DNA of 64,000 nt from Sinosporangium siamense (GCF_016863435.1 NZ_BOOW01000007.1:124001-188000); one strand, 5' to 3'; shown: positions 28,634 through 37,709, numbered from the stretch's first letter. Notes: a model not told the origin generated them from the letters alone. Made by a program: numbers and translations.

Positions 28634-29707
28634 TTGCTCCGCAATCGAGTGGGCAGACTGACCGCGACCGTGCTGGCAGGTGCCATGGTCACCCTCGGGG
28701 TGGCCGCATGTGGGGGCGACAACAGCAGCGCCAAGCCGGCGGAAGGCGGCTCTGAGAAGCCCGCCGAGTCCACCGGGGCCAAGGTCGGGCTCGCATACGA
28801 CATCGGCGGCCGAGGCGACCAGTCGTTCAACGACTCGGCCGCGGCCGGTCTCGACAAGGCCAAGGCCGAGCTCAAGCTGCCCGAGGCGAAGGAGATGACC
28901 GCGAGCCCCGGCGAGACCGAGGCCAAGAAGGAGGAGCGGCTCCGCCTGCTCGCCGACCAGGGCTTCAACCCGATTCTGGCCGTGGGCTTCGCCTACTCAG
29001 GCTCGGTCAAGAAGGTCGCCGCGGAGTTCCCCGACGTGAAGTTCGCGATCATCGACGACGCCGCCGCGACGGGCCCCAACATCTCCAACCTCGTCTTCGC
29101 CGAGCACGAGGGCTCGTTCCTGGTGGGCGTCGCCGCCGCGCTGAAGTCGAAGAAGAAGAACATCGGCTTCGTGGGCGGCGTGCAGGTGCCGCTGATCGAG
29201 AAGTTCGAGGCCGGCTTCACCGCCGGGGCCAAGGCCGTGAACAAGGACATCAAGGTCCAGAGCAAATACCTCACGCAGCCGCCGGAGTTCTCCGGGTTCA
29301 ACGACCCGGCCAAGGGCAAGACCGTGGCCGAGGGCATGATCGACGCTGGTGCCGACGTGGTCTACCACGCGGCGGGCGGTTCGGGCGGCGGCGTGTTCGA
29401 GGCGGCCAAGGCGGGTGACGCGCAGGCCATCGGCGTCGACGCCGACCAGGCGCTGACCGCGGACGCGGGCGTCAAGGACGTCATCATGACCTCGATGCTC
29501 AAGAAGCTCGACGTCGCGGTGTTCGACTTCCTCAAGTCCTACGCCGGGGGCACGGTCAAGGCCGGCGAGACCGTCTACGACCTCAAGGTCTCCGGTGTCG
29601 ACTACTCCGTCACGGGCGGCAAGGTCGACGACATCAAGGACAAGCTCGAGGAATACAAGAAGAAGATCATCAGCGGCGAGATCAAGGTTCCCAGCACGAA
29701 CCCCTGA
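28634..29707 (+). CDS. BMP-family nucleoside-binding lipoprotein
   Basis: The 357-residue substrate-binding protein has a lipobox (LGVAAC, Cys26) after a basic n-region and hydrophobic core, then a disordered linker and a periplasmic-binding fold of the BMP/PnrA family: VGLAYDIGGRGDQSFNDSAA, FNPILAVGFAYSGSVKKVA, FAEHEGSFLVGVAAALKSKK, VGGVQVPLIEKFEAGFTAGA and VVYHAAGGSGGGVFEAA. BMP proteins deliver purine and pyrimidine nucleosides to an NupOPQ-type ABC transporter, whose genes follow. The start is TTG 28634, with GGAAGGGAG close upstream. A terminator-like stem lies between it and the ATPase gene, allowing more of the binding protein than of the transporter. Confidence 0.95.
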   Translation: MLRNRVGRLTATVLAGAMVTLGVAACGGDNSSAKPAEGGSEKPAESTGAKVGLAYDIGGRGDQSFNDSAAAGLDKAKAELKLPEAKEMTASPGETEAKKEERLRLLADQGFNPILAVGFAYSGSVKKVAAEFPDVKFAIIDDAAATGPNISNLVFAEHEGSFLVGVAAALKSKKKNIGFVGGVQVPLIEKFEAGFTAGAKAVNKDIKVQSKYLTQPPEFSGFNDPAKGKTVAEGMIDAGADVVYHAAGGSGGGVFEAAKAGDAQAIGVDADQALTADAGVKDVIMTSMLKKLDVAVFDFLKSYAGGTVKAGETVYDLKVSGVDYSVTGGKVDDIKDKLEEYKKKIISGEIKVPSTNP

Positions 29708-29791
29708 TCACGCGCGACTTTTTTACCCAGCAGAGCGACCCCCGGGGCACCGAGGTGCCGACTGAAGGGACGACGGACGGGTAGGAAAGGC

Positions 29792-29821
29792 GGGGCTCGG
29801 TGGATCGGATCACCGAGCCCC
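29792..29821 (+). terminator. Stem-loop between binding protein and ABC transporter genes
   Basis: GGGGCTCGGTG (29792-29802) and CACCGAGCCCC (29811-29821) form a perfect 11-base-pair stem with an eight-base loop, 28 bases before the next start codon. In transport operons such a stem usually permits partial read-through; here that is inference. Confidence 0.8.
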
Positions 29822-29848
29822 TTGGTCTAAGTCAGCAAAGGCGTCCGG

Positions 29849-31402
29849 ATGAGGGAGGCCGCCATCAGCACCCCGACAACCGTCGTGGCTGAGACCGCAG
29901 TCGAACTAGAGGGGATCACCAAGAGATTCCCCGGTGTGGTCGCCAACCGCGATATCCGCCTGGTTGTCCAACGTGGTCATGTGCACGCGATCGTCGGTGA
30001 GAACGGCGCGGGCAAGTCCACGCTCATGAAGATCCTGTACGGCATGCAGCGCCCGGACGAGGGCGTTATCAAGATCAACGGAACTCCCGTCGCGTTCCGC
30101 TCGCCCGAGGGCGCGATCGAGGCCGGGATCGGCATGGTTCACCAGCACTTCATGCTGGCGGACAACCTCACCGTGCTTGAGAACGTGATTCTCGGTAGCG
30201 AACCCCGCAAGGCCGGCGTCGCCATCGACTTCGCCGCCGCCCGCAAGAAGATCAAGGAGATCTCCGACGCCTACGGGCTGGGCGTTCGGCCCGACGTGCT
30301 CGTCGAAGAGCTCGGCGTGGGCGCCCGCCAGCGGGTCGAGATCCTCAAGGTGCTGTTCCGCGGAGCCCGGATCCTGATTCTGGACGAGCCGACCGCCGTG
30401 CTGGTGCCGCAGGAGGTCGAAGAGCTCTTCGAGAACCTCCGCGTGCTGGTCGGCCAGGGGCTCACCATCATCTTCATCTCTCACAAACTCGACGAGGTCC
30501 TGTCCGTCGCCGACGCGATCACCGTGATCCGCCGCGGGCAGACCGTGGCGAGCGTCGACCCGGCCGAGGTGACCGCGCGGCAACTCGCGGAGCTGATGGT
30601 CGGCAGCGAGTTGCCGAGCCCGCAGACCCGCGGTGAGACCGTCACCGACGTGGCCGCGCTGACCGTGCGCGACCTCACCGTGCGCACCCCCGACGGCCGC
30701 CCGGTCGTCGACGGGGTGGGCTTCACCATCCACAAGGGCGAGGTGCTCGGCATCGCCGGTGTGGAGGGCAACGGCCAGGCCGAGCTCGTCGAGGCGATCA
30801 TGGGCATGCGCCCCGCCGAGGGCACGATCACGCTCGCCGAAGTCGACATCTCGTCCTGGTCGACGCTGCGCCGGCGCGAGAACGGCGTCGGCTACATCCC
30901 CGAGGACCGCCACCGCCACGGCCTCCTTCTGGAGGCGCCGCTGTGGGAGAACCGCATCCTCGGCCACCAGACGCAGAAACCCAACGTCAAGGGACCGTGG
31001 ATCAACCGGGCCGGCGCCCGTAAGGACACCGAGCGCATCGTCGCGGAATACGACGTCCGCACACCCGGCATCGACGTCGACGCCGCCGCCCTGTCCGGCG
31101 GCAACCAGCAGAAGCTGATCATCGGCCGCGAGATGAGCGGCGACCCGATCGTGCTCATCGCCTCCCACCCGACACGCGGTGTCGACGTGGGGGCGCAGGC
31201 CGCCATCTGGGACCACCTGCGCGCCGCACGCGCCGAGGGCCTCGCCGTACTCCTCATCTCGGCCGACCTCGACGAGCTCATCGGCCTGTCCGACACGTTG
31301 AAGGTCATCCTGCGCGGGCGGATCGTCGCCGACGTCGACCCCTGCGACGTCACCCCCGAACGGCTCGGCTCCGCCATGACCGGAGCGGGGGAGCGAGCAT
31401 GA
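29849..31402 (+). CDS. Nucleoside ABC transporter ATPase (two nucleotide-binding domains)
   Basis: The 517-residue protein holds two ABC ATPase domains in tandem, as in NupO/YufO and the RbsA group. Domain one: Walker A GENGAGKSTLMKIL, signature ELGVGARQRVEIL, Walker B ILILDEPTAVL, switch His in FISHKLDEV. Domain two (from about residue 265): a degenerate Walker A GVEGNGQAELVEAI, signature ALSGGNQQKLIIGRE, and IVLIASHPTRGVDVGAQ in place of LDEP. The degenerate second site is normal for this family. ATG 29849 is used. The stop overlaps the ATG of the first permease gene (ATGA), so the products are coupled. Confidence 0.95.
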   Translation: MREAAISTPTTVVAETAVELEGITKRFPGVVANRDIRLVVQRGHVHAIVGENGAGKSTLMKILYGMQRPDEGVIKINGTPVAFRSPEGAIEAGIGMVHQHFMLADNLTVLENVILGSEPRKAGVAIDFAAARKKIKEISDAYGLGVRPDVLVEELGVGARQRVEILKVLFRGARILILDEPTAVLVPQEVEELFENLRVLVGQGLTIIFISHKLDEVLSVADAITVIRRGQTVASVDPAEVTARQLAELMVGSELPSPQTRGETVTDVAALTVRDLTVRTPDGRPVVDGVGFTIHKGEVLGIAGVEGNGQAELVEAIMGMRPAEGTITLAEVDISSWSTLRRRENGVGYIPEDRHRHGLLLEAPLWENRILGHQTQKPNVKGPWINRAGARKDTERIVAEYDVRTPGIDVDAAALSGGNQQKLIIGREMSGDPIVLIASHPTRGVDVGAQAAIWDHLRAARAEGLAVLLISADLDELIGLSDTLKVILRGRIVADVDPCDVTPERLGSAMTGAGERA

Positions 31403-32550
31403 GTCCCTCGTCCACCGGGGGTTTCCTCGACCGTGTGCTCGGCCGGGTCAAGCTGGGCGGCTGGCTGGCGCTGGCGGCGCCGGTGCTCGCCATCCTTTTC
31501 GCGGCGGCGATCACCGCGATCGTGCTGCTGATCACCGGCAACGAGCCGTTCGCGACCTTCGGCTTGATGGTCGAATACGGCTTCCGGCCCCGCACGCTCG
31601 CGCTCACCCTGAACTTCGCCACGACCTACTACCTGGCCGCCCTCGCCGTCGCGATCGGCTTCAGGATGAACCTCTTCAACATCGGCGTCGACGGGCAATA
31701 TCGCCTGGCCGCGCTGATCGCGGCCGCCGTGGGCGGGGCGCTGGTGCTGCCGGGCCCGCTGCAGATCGCGGTCGTCATCCTGGTCGCCGTCGTCGTCGGC
31801 GGCCTGTGGGCCGGGATCGTGGGCCTGCTCAAGGTCACCCGGGGCGTCAGCGAGGTCATCTCCTCGATCATGCTGAACGCCGTCGCCACCGGCGTCGGCG
31901 CCTGGCTGCTCACCCCCGAGCTGCTGGCCGTGCCGGTCGCCGGCAGCAACAACATCGGCACCAAGCCGATCCCCGAGGCCGCTCACTTCCCCGGCATAGC
32001 GCTGGTGCCCGGCACCCAGACCAAGGTGTTCGGGTTCATCGTCATCGCCGCCCTGATGGGCATCGCCTACCACGTGCTGCTCAACCGCACGGTCTTCGGC
32101 TTCAACCTGCGGGCCACCGGCCGGTCGGAGTCGGCCGCGGTGGCGAGCGGGGTGAACGTCAAGAAGATGGTGCTCGTCACCATGCTGCTGTCGGGCGCGG
32201 TCGCCGGCCTGATCGGCATGCCGCAGCTTCTCGGCGCCTCCTACTCCTACAGCCTGGACTTCCCCACCGGACTCGGTTTCACCGGCATCGCCATCGCGCT
32301 GCTCGGCCGCAACCACCCGGTCGGCATCGCCGTCGGCGCGTTGCTGTGGAGCTTCCTCGACAACTCCGCCAACATCTTGGACCTCGAAGGCATCCCCACC
32401 GAGATCGTGATCATCATGCAGGGCACGATCGTGCTCTCCGTGATCGTGGCCTACGAGCTGGTGCACCGCTATCGGATCGGCGCGGAGCAGCGCAGGGTCG
32501 GCCGTGAGCTCGCACAGAATACGGCGAAGCCGGAAGGAGCGGCGGTCTGA
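31399..32550 (+). CDS. Nucleoside ABC transporter permease (NupP-like)
   Basis: This 383-residue integral membrane protein belongs to the BPD_transp_2 family. It contains around nine hydrophobic stretches with the family landmarks AIGFRMNLFNIGVDGQYRLA, VTRGVSEVISSIMLNAVATG, NLRATGRSESAAVASGVNVK and LDFPTGLGFTGIAIALLGRN. It starts inside the ATPase stop codon (ATGA) and its own stop TGA shares its last base with the ATG of the second permease (TGATG). Together with the next gene it forms the heterodimeric channel for nucleosides. Confidence 0.94.
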   Translation: MSPSSTGGFLDRVLGRVKLGGWLALAAPVLAILFAAAITAIVLLITGNEPFATFGLMVEYGFRPRTLALTLNFATTYYLAALAVAIGFRMNLFNIGVDGQYRLAALIAAAVGGALVLPGPLQIAVVILVAVVVGGLWAGIVGLLKVTRGVSEVISSIMLNAVATGVGAWLLTPELLAVPVAGSNNIGTKPIPEAAHFPGIALVPGTQTKVFGFIVIAALMGIAYHVLLNRTVFGFNLRATGRSESAAVASGVNVKKMVLVTMLLSGAVAGLIGMPQLLGASYSYSLDFPTGLGFTGIAIALLGRNHPVGIAVGALLWSFLDNSANILDLEGIPTEIVIIMQGTIVLSVIVAYELVHRYRIGAEQRRVGRELAQNTAKPEGAAV

Positions 32551-33821
32551 TGGCGACCGAACTCACCGCCCGCAAGTCGGCCCCCGACGCCGCGCCGCCC
32601 AAGAAGTTCAAGATCACGTGGCCGATCGTGCTGCTCGGCGTCGCCGGACTGCTGACGCTGCTGTCGATCGTCCGCCTCATCACCGGCGCGGGCGACATCA
32701 CCTCGGGCGGCACGGTCAGCGCCGCGCTGAGCCTCGCCGTGCCCATCGGCCTGGCCGGCCTCGGCGGCCTGTGGTCCGAACGCGCCGGCGTGGTCAACAT
32801 CGGCCTTGAGGGCATGCTGATCCTCGGCACGTGGTTCGGCGCGTGGGGCGCGATCGTCACCGGCAACCCGTGGGTCGGTGTGGCCGTGGGCGCGCTCGGC
32901 GGACTGATCGGTGCGCTGCTGCACGCCATCGCGACCGTCACCTTCGGCGTCGACCACATCATCTCCGGCGTCGCGATCAACATCGTGGCGCTCGGCATCG
33001 TGCAATATCTCTCGAAGCTCGTCTTCTCCGGCATGCGCGGCGGCGGCGAGACCCAGTCGCCCCGCCTGCCCTCCATCGAGCGGATCAGCGTGCCCGGCAT
33101 CGGCGAGCCGCTGCGTCAACTGGAGGCGAACGGCTGGTTCCTCGTCTCCGACCTGGCCGGCCTGCTGCGGGGTCTCACGCAGAACGTGTCGTTGTTCACG
33201 ATCGTCGCGATCCTCCTCATCCCGCTGAGCTTCTTCGTGTTGTGGCGCACCGCCTTCGGCCTGCGGCTGCGCTCCTGCGGTGAGCGTCCGGTGGCGGCCG
33301 AGTCGCTGGGTGTCAACGTCTACACCCACAAATACATCGCGGTGCTCGCCTCCGGCGTGTTCGCCGGGCTCGGCGGCGCGTTCCTGTCGATCGTGGCGGC
33401 CGGGATCTATCGCGAGGGGCAGACCGGCGGGCGCGGCTTCATCGGCCTCGCCGCCATGATCTTCGGCAACTGGCGGCCCGGCGGTCTCGCCGCCGGGTCG
33501 GCGCTGTTCGGCTACACCGACGCGCTCCAGCTCCGCCAGGGCGGCCCGTCGGTGCACGCGTTGCTGCTGGTGGTGGCGCTGATCCTCGCCGCCGTCGCGG
33601 TCTACCAGCTCGTCCGGCAGCGGCGCACCCGCGCCGCGGTCATCACCGCTCTCGTGGCGATCGCCGTGTTCGCGGTGTTCGCGGTCACCGACACCGTGCC
33701 CGAGCAGTTCACGTCGTTCACCCCGCACCTCACGACTTTGCTCGTGCTCGCACTGGCCTCGCAGAGGTTGCGTCCCCCGGCCGCCGACGGCGTGCCGTAC
33801 AGAAAGGGCCAGGCCAAGTGA
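32550..33821 (+). CDS. Nucleoside ABC transporter permease (NupQ-like)
   Basis: The 423-residue second permease also belongs to BPD_transp_2, with GLWSERAGVVNIGLEGMLIL, FGVDHIISGVAINIVALGIV, LRLRSCGERPVAAESLGVNV and RGFIGLAAMIFGNWRPGG, and about ten membrane segments. Its C-terminus ends with GVPYRKGQAK. The final stop overlaps the GTG of cdd by four bases (GTGA), showing that uptake and the first intracellular salvage enzyme are translated together. It is about 40 residues longer than its partner, mainly in the loop at residues ~165-200. Confidence 0.94.
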   Translation: MATELTARKSAPDAAPPKKFKITWPIVLLGVAGLLTLLSIVRLITGAGDITSGGTVSAALSLAVPIGLAGLGGLWSERAGVVNIGLEGMLILGTWFGAWGAIVTGNPWVGVAVGALGGLIGALLHAIATVTFGVDHIISGVAINIVALGIVQYLSKLVFSGMRGGGETQSPRLPSIERISVPGIGEPLRQLEANGWFLVSDLAGLLRGLTQNVSLFTIVAILLIPLSFFVLWRTAFGLRLRSCGERPVAAESLGVNVYTHKYIAVLASGVFAGLGGAFLSIVAAGIYREGQTGGRGFIGLAAMIFGNWRPGGLAAGSALFGYTDALQLRQGGPSVHALLLVVALILAAVAVYQLVRQRRTRAAVITALVAIAVFAVFAVTDTVPEQFTSFTPHLTTLLVLALASQRLRPPAADGVPYRKGQAK

Positions 33822-34216
33822 CCACCGTCGACTGGGAGAGGTTGCGTGAGGCGGCTCTCGAGGCCATGGGCCGGGCTTATGCGCCCTACTCCAAGTTTCC
33901 CGTCGGCGCGGCCGCGCTGGTCGACGACGGGCGCGTGGTGACGGGCTGCAACGTCGAGAACGCGTCGTACGGCCTCAGCCTGTGCGCCGAGTGCGGCCTC
34001 GTGTCCGCCCTCGCGGCCTCGGGCGGGGGCAGGCTCGTCGCGTTCACCTGTGTGGACGGGCACGGCGAGCTGCTCATGCCGTGCGGCAGGTGCCGCCAGT
34101 TGCTCTATGAGCACGGCGGCGCCGAGTTGCTGGTGGAGACGCCCGAGGGGCCGTGGCGGCTGACCGAGCTGCTGCCGTTCGCCTTCGGGCCGGAAGACCT
34201 ATCGCGGGGGGCTTGA
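33818..34216 (+). CDS. cdd: Cytidine deaminase
   Basis: The 132-residue zinc enzyme deaminates cytidine and deoxycytidine to uridine forms. It has the zinc site as CAEC (SLCAECGLVSAL; the catalytic Glu lies between the two cysteine-region ligands) and MPCGRCRQLLYE, and substrate residues in APYSKFPVGAAAL and GCNVENASYGLSLCAE. Length fits the small homotetrameric type. GTG 33818 overlaps the permease stop; deoA begins three bases after its end. This places it within one operon from the ATPase gene to deoA. Confidence 0.96.
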   Translation: MTTVDWERLREAALEAMGRAYAPYSKFPVGAAALVDDGRVVTGCNVENASYGLSLCAECGLVSALAASGGGRLVAFTCVDGHGELLMPCGRCRQLLYEHGGAELLVETPEGPWRLTELLPFAFGPEDLSRGA

Positions 34217-34219
34217 CGC

Positions 34220-35497
34220 ATGGACGCCATCGAGGTCATCAGAGCCAAGCGGGACGGCGGGGCCCTGTCTTCCGCCCAGATCGACTGGGTGATCGGCGCC
34301 TACACCGCGGGCGGCGTGGCCGACGAGCAGATGTCGGCGCTCGCCATGGCGATCCTGCTCAACGGCATGGACCGCCGGGAGATCGCCGACTGGACCCAGG
34401 CCATGATCCGCTCCGGCGAGCGTATGGACTGGTCGATGCTCGACCGTCCGACCGCCGACAAGCACTCCACCGGCGGCGTAGGCGACAAGATCACACTTCC
34501 GCTGGCCCCGCTCGTCGCCGCCTGCGGCGCCTACGTGCCGCAACTCTCCGGACGCGGGCTCGGCCACACTGGGGGCACCCTCGACAAGCTGGAGTCGATC
34601 CACGGCTGGCGGGCGTCCCTGTCGAACGACGAGATGCTCGACGTCATCCGCGACGCCGGAGCCGTCGTCTGCGCCGCAGGCAGCGGGCTCGCGCCCGCCG
34701 ACAAGAAGCTCTACGCCCTGCGCGACGTCACCGGCACGGTCGAGTCGATCCCCCTGATCGCCTCTTCCATCATGTCGAAGAAGATCGCCGAAGGGACCGG
34801 CTCGCTGGTGCTCGACGTCAAGGTCGGCTCCGGCGCCTTCATGAAGACCGTCGAGGACGCCCACGAGCTCGCCACCACCATGGTCGAGCTCGGCACCGAC
34901 GCCGGCGTCAACACCGTCGCCCTGCTGACCGCGATGGACCGCCCTCTCGGCCGGGCCGTGGGCAACGCCCTGGAGGTCGCCGAGTCGGTCGAGGTGCTCG
35001 CCGGCGGCGGCCCCGCCGACGTGGTCGAACTCACGGTACGGCTGGCGCGTGAGATGCTGGCCGCCGCCGGGGTCTCAGGCAAGGACCCCGAGGACGCCCT
35101 GAAGGACGGCTCGGCCATGGACGCGTGGCGGCGCATGATCTCCGCCCAGGGCGGCGACCCCGACGCGGTGCTGCCGCGCGCCGCCGAGACCGTGCAGATC
35201 ACCGCCCCTTCGTCCGGTGTGCTGCGCCGGCTCGACGCCTACGGCGTGGGCCTCGCCGCCTGGCGCCTCGGCGCCGGCCGGGCGCGCAAGGAGGACCCGG
35301 TGTCCTTCGGCGCGGGGGTCACCCTCCACGCTCAGGTCGGCGACATCGTGCGGGAGGGGCAGCCGCTGCTGACACTGCACGCCGACGAGACCGCCCGCTT
35401 CGACCGTGCCCTTGAGGCCCTTGAGGGGGCCTACGAGGTGGGTCTTTCCGCCGACTCGGACTCCCTGCCCCTGGTGATCAAGCGCATCACCGTGTGA
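34220..35497 (+). CDS. deoA: Thymidine phosphorylase
   Basis: The 425-residue enzyme cleaves thymidine and deoxyuridine with phosphate to base and deoxyribose-1-phosphate. It carries the family signature SGRGLGHTGGTLDKLESIHG, the phosphate-binding KHSTGGVGDKITL and the catalytic SSIMSKKIAEG, followed by the C-terminal PYNP domain with DKLGAxRxxxxD-like LGAGRARKEDPVSFGAG and LLTLHADE. ATG 34220 follows cdd after three bases. The product deoxyribose-1-phosphate can be taken further by the phospho-sugar mutase encoded at 51116. The gene ends before direct repeats and a hairpin at 35561-35658. Confidence 0.96.
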   Translation: MDAIEVIRAKRDGGALSSAQIDWVIGAYTAGGVADEQMSALAMAILLNGMDRREIADWTQAMIRSGERMDWSMLDRPTADKHSTGGVGDKITLPLAPLVAACGAYVPQLSGRGLGHTGGTLDKLESIHGWRASLSNDEMLDVIRDAGAVVCAAGSGLAPADKKLYALRDVTGTVESIPLIASSIMSKKIAEGTGSLVLDVKVGSGAFMKTVEDAHELATTMVELGTDAGVNTVALLTAMDRPLGRAVGNALEVAESVEVLAGGGPADVVELTVRLAREMLAAAGVSGKDPEDALKDGSAMDAWRRMISAQGGDPDAVLPRAAETVQITAPSSGVLRRLDAYGVGLAAWRLGAGRARKEDPVSFGAGVTLHAQVGDIVREGQPLLTLHADETARFDRALEALEGAYEVGLSADSDSLPLVIKRITV

Positions 35498-35560
35498 ACC
35501 GGCCCGCGCGCTCTCGTCGAGGGCGCGTGTGGCGGCCGGGAACCGGTCCCGGCCGGTGGT

Positions 35561-35624
35561 GTGCCATGTTCACGAGGCTGTCGTCGTGCCATGTTCACGA
35601 GGCTGTCGTGCCGTGTCCACGAGG
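35561..35624 (+). repeat. Tandem repeats after deoA
   Basis: GTGCCATGTTCACGAGGCTG plus TCGT occurs identically at 35561-35584 and 35586-35609, and a diverged third copy (GTGCCGTGTCCACGAGG) follows at 35608-35624. The array fills the gap between convergent deoA and the MarR gene. Confidence 0.75.
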
Positions 35625-35630
35625 CCAAGC

Positions 35631-35658
35631 GCAGGCTCGTGCCGTACGAGACGCCTGC
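35631..35658. terminator. Bidirectional hairpin between deoA and marR-type gene
   Basis: GCAGGCTCGT (35631-35640) pairs with ACGAG (35646-35650) and, after a small bulge, CCTGC (35654-35658). It lies 13 bases past the end of the MarR gene and 134 bases past deoA, so it could end both convergent transcripts. Confidence 0.5.
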
Positions 35659-35671
35659 CTAGGCGGCACGG

Positions 35672-36127
35672 TCAGGAGCTGGAGCAGCCGGGCTTCTCCG
35701 GGCGGCCGTTGATGATCTTCTCGCTCACCGCTTTGGCCGGTTTGCGCATGGCGGGCCAAGTCGTCAGCACGTCCGCGAGCACGGCGCGGTGGGTCGGCAG
35801 GGCCTCGGCGTGGCGGCGCCTGCCGGAGTCGGTGATGATCACGAAGACTCCGCGCCGGTCGGAGTCGCATATGGCACGCTGGACCAGGTCTTCCTTCTCC
35901 AGCCTGGCGATCAGCCGCGACAACGCGCTCTGGGTGAGATGAGCGACGTCGGTCAGCCACTGCACGCGGAATTTCGCCTCGCCGCTCTCGACCATGTGGT
36001 CAAGCACCTCGAACTCGCTCGCGCCGAGACCGTGCTTGTCGTTGAGCTCGCGCTCCAGCGTGCACCACGTCGTGTGATATTGCGCCAGCAGGTCACGCCA
36101 CGTGGTGACCACTGACTCCTCGCTCAT
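35672..36127 (-). CDS. MarR-family transcriptional regulator
   Basis: The 151-residue winged-helix repressor has the MarR pattern: an N-terminal dimer helix (LLAQYHTTWCTLERELNDKH), GLGASEFEVLDHMVES, recognition helix region LTQSALSRLIARLEKEDLVQ and wing RAICDSDRRGVFVIITDSGR, ending with a C-terminal dimer helix and a cysteine close to the end. ATG 36127 is selected because the longer frame to 36379 runs through the operator region. It is divergent from an MFS drug-exporter gene, and a set of palindromes at 36154-36198 sits between both starts, so it very likely represses itself and the pump until a ligand binds. Confidence 0.92.
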   Translation of the reverse strand: MSEESVVTTWRDLLAQYHTTWCTLERELNDKHGLGASEFEVLDHMVESGEAKFRVQWLTDVAHLTQSALSRLIARLEKEDLVQRAICDSDRRGVFVIITDSGRRRHAEALPTHRAVLADVLTTWPAMRKPAKAVSEKIINGRPEKPGCSSS

Positions 36128-36153
36128 GGCCGGAGTATATCGCCACGCCAATC

Positions 36154-36198
36154 TGCATGCAAACGCATTTAATGCTGTTGCATTAAATGCAGATGCAT
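36154..36198. promoter_or_regulatory. MarR operator cluster between regulator and MFS pump
   Basis: A perfect inverted repeat GCATTTAATGC / GCATTAAATGC (36165-36175 and 36180-36190, spacer TGTT) is flanked by TGCATGCA (36154-36161) and ATGCAT (36193-36198). All share the GCAT element. The region is AT-rich and overlaps the expected promoters of both divergent genes. Confidence 0.85.
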
Positions 36199-36212
36199 GT
36201 ATCTTCATGTCT

Positions 36213-37661
36213 ATGATTCCCTCAATTGATCGCTCGGTGACGCACGCCCCAGTGCGCTGGGACGCCCGCCTCTGGGGTGCGCTCGCCGTGTTGTGCGCGG
36301 TCATCTTCCTCGACGCGCTCGACGTCTCCATGGTCGGCGTGGCGCTCCCCTCCATCCAGGCCGACCTCGGCCTCTCCACCGCGACCCTCCAGTGGGTGAT
36401 CAGCGGCTACGTGCTCGGATACGGCGGCCTTCTGCTGCTCGGCGGACGCACCGCCGACCTCCTCGGGCGACGCAGGGTGTTCCTGGTCGCTCTCGCCGTC
36501 TTCGCCGTGGTCTCGCTGCTCGGCGGCCTCGTCGACAACGGCGCGCTGCTCATCGCGGCCCGCTTCATCAAGGGCGTCACCGCCGCCTTCACCGCCCCGG
36601 CGGCGCTCTCCATCATCACCACCACCTTCGCCGAGGGGCCGGAGCGCAACCGCGCCCTCAGCATCTTCACCGCCTGCGCCGCCAGCGGCTTCTCCCTCGG
36701 GCTCGTGCTCTCGGGGCTGCTCACCGAGATCGGCTGGCGCTGGACCTTCCTCATGCCGGTGCCCGTCGCCGCCGTCGCCTTCCTGGCCGCGCTCAAGCTG
36801 CTGCCCAAGAAGGCCGAGAAGCGTGCGAGCGGCGGCTACGACCTGATCGGCGCCTCCCTCATCACGCTCTCGATGCTGGTGCTGGTCTTCGGCGTCGTCC
36901 AGGCCCCCGAGGTGGGCTGGTTCACCCTCGAAACGCTCGGCACCCTGGCCGCGGCGGCCGTGCTCCTCGGGCTGTTCGTCTACGCCGAACTCCGGGTCAA
37001 GCACCCCCTGGTGAGGTTCGGCATCCTGCGCTCGGCCTCCATCGTGCGGGCCAACCTCGGCCTCGTCGCGCTGTTCGGCTCCTACGTGGGCTTCCAGTTC
37101 GTGGCCATGCAGTACTTCCAGAACTTCCTCAAGTGGTCGGCCCTGGAGACCGCCCTCGCCTTCCTTCCCTGCGCCGTCCTGGTCGCGGTCTCCTCCACGT
37201 GGGTGGGCAACCTGGCCGACAGGTTCGGCACGGGACGCCTCATCGCCGTGGGCTCCGTCGCGCTGGCCGCCGGATATGCGATCTTCCTCGGGGTGAGCCG
37301 CGAGCCCAGCCTGGCCCTCATGGTCATCCCCGGCATGGTCGTGCTCGGCATCGCCTTCGCCCTGTCGTTCCCCTCCCTGAACATCCAGGCCACGAGCGGC
37401 GTCGGCGACAACGAGCAGGGGCTCGCCTCCGGCCTGCTCAACACCTCAGGCCAGGTGGGCGGCGCCATCGTGCTCGCCGTCAGCACGGCCGTCCTCACGT
37501 CCGGGTCCGCCGCCGACCCGATCGCCACCTTCCGCGCCTCCATCGCGGTGTCGCTCGTCCTTGCCGTCGTCGGCCTGGTCATCGCGCTCACTGGCCTGCG
37601 CTCGCGGAAGAAGGCCACCGCCGAGGTGGAGGAGCCGGCCAAGGTGCCGGCGTCCGTCTGA
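36213..37661 (+). CDS. MFS drug exporter, 14-helix DHA2 type
   Basis: The ~482-residue protein has 14 hydrophobic helices, the number typical of the DHA2 (EmrB/QacA) family of proton-driven drug exporters. Motif A is seen as GGRTADLLGRRRVFLVAL after helix 2, the helix-1 motif as FLDALDVSMVGVALPSI, and an antiporter-type motif C region as AASGFSLGLVLSGLLTEIGW. The start is probably ATG 36213: a TATCTT -10-like hexamer at 36200-36205 would put transcription at that codon; ATG 36207 is the alternative. The MarR repressor is divergent and the operators lie just upstream. The exported compound is unknown. A terminator follows at 37679-37709. Confidence 0.92.
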   Translation: MIPSIDRSVTHAPVRWDARLWGALAVLCAVIFLDALDVSMVGVALPSIQADLGLSTATLQWVISGYVLGYGGLLLLGGRTADLLGRRRVFLVALAVFAVVSLLGGLVDNGALLIAARFIKGVTAAFTAPAALSIITTTFAEGPERNRALSIFTACAASGFSLGLVLSGLLTEIGWRWTFLMPVPVAAVAFLAALKLLPKKAEKRASGGYDLIGASLITLSMLVLVFGVVQAPEVGWFTLETLGTLAAAAVLLGLFVYAELRVKHPLVRFGILRSASIVRANLGLVALFGSYVGFQFVAMQYFQNFLKWSALETALAFLPCAVLVAVSSTWVGNLADRFGTGRLIAVGSVALAAGYAIFLGVSREPSLALMVIPGMVVLGIAFALSFPSLNIQATSGVGDNEQGLASGLLNTSGQVGGAIVLAVSTAVLTSGSAADPIATFRASIAVSLVLAVVGLVIALTGLRSRKKATAEVEEPAKVPASV

Positions 37662-37678
37662 GGACGGCTTCGCCGTAC

Positions 37679-37709
37679 GGGGCTCCCGGTCACGGGGGCG
37701 GGGAGCCCC
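37679..37709 (+). terminator. Terminator after the MFS gene
   Basis: GGGGCTCCC (37679-37687) pairs with GGGAGCCCC (37701-37709), 18 bases after the stop codon. Confidence 0.8.

Noticed and set aside
29792-29821. End of the BMP transcription unit as a complete stop
   Set aside because: The stem is strong, but the transporter genes need the binding protein and no separate promoter is evident, so partial termination is more likely than a full separation.
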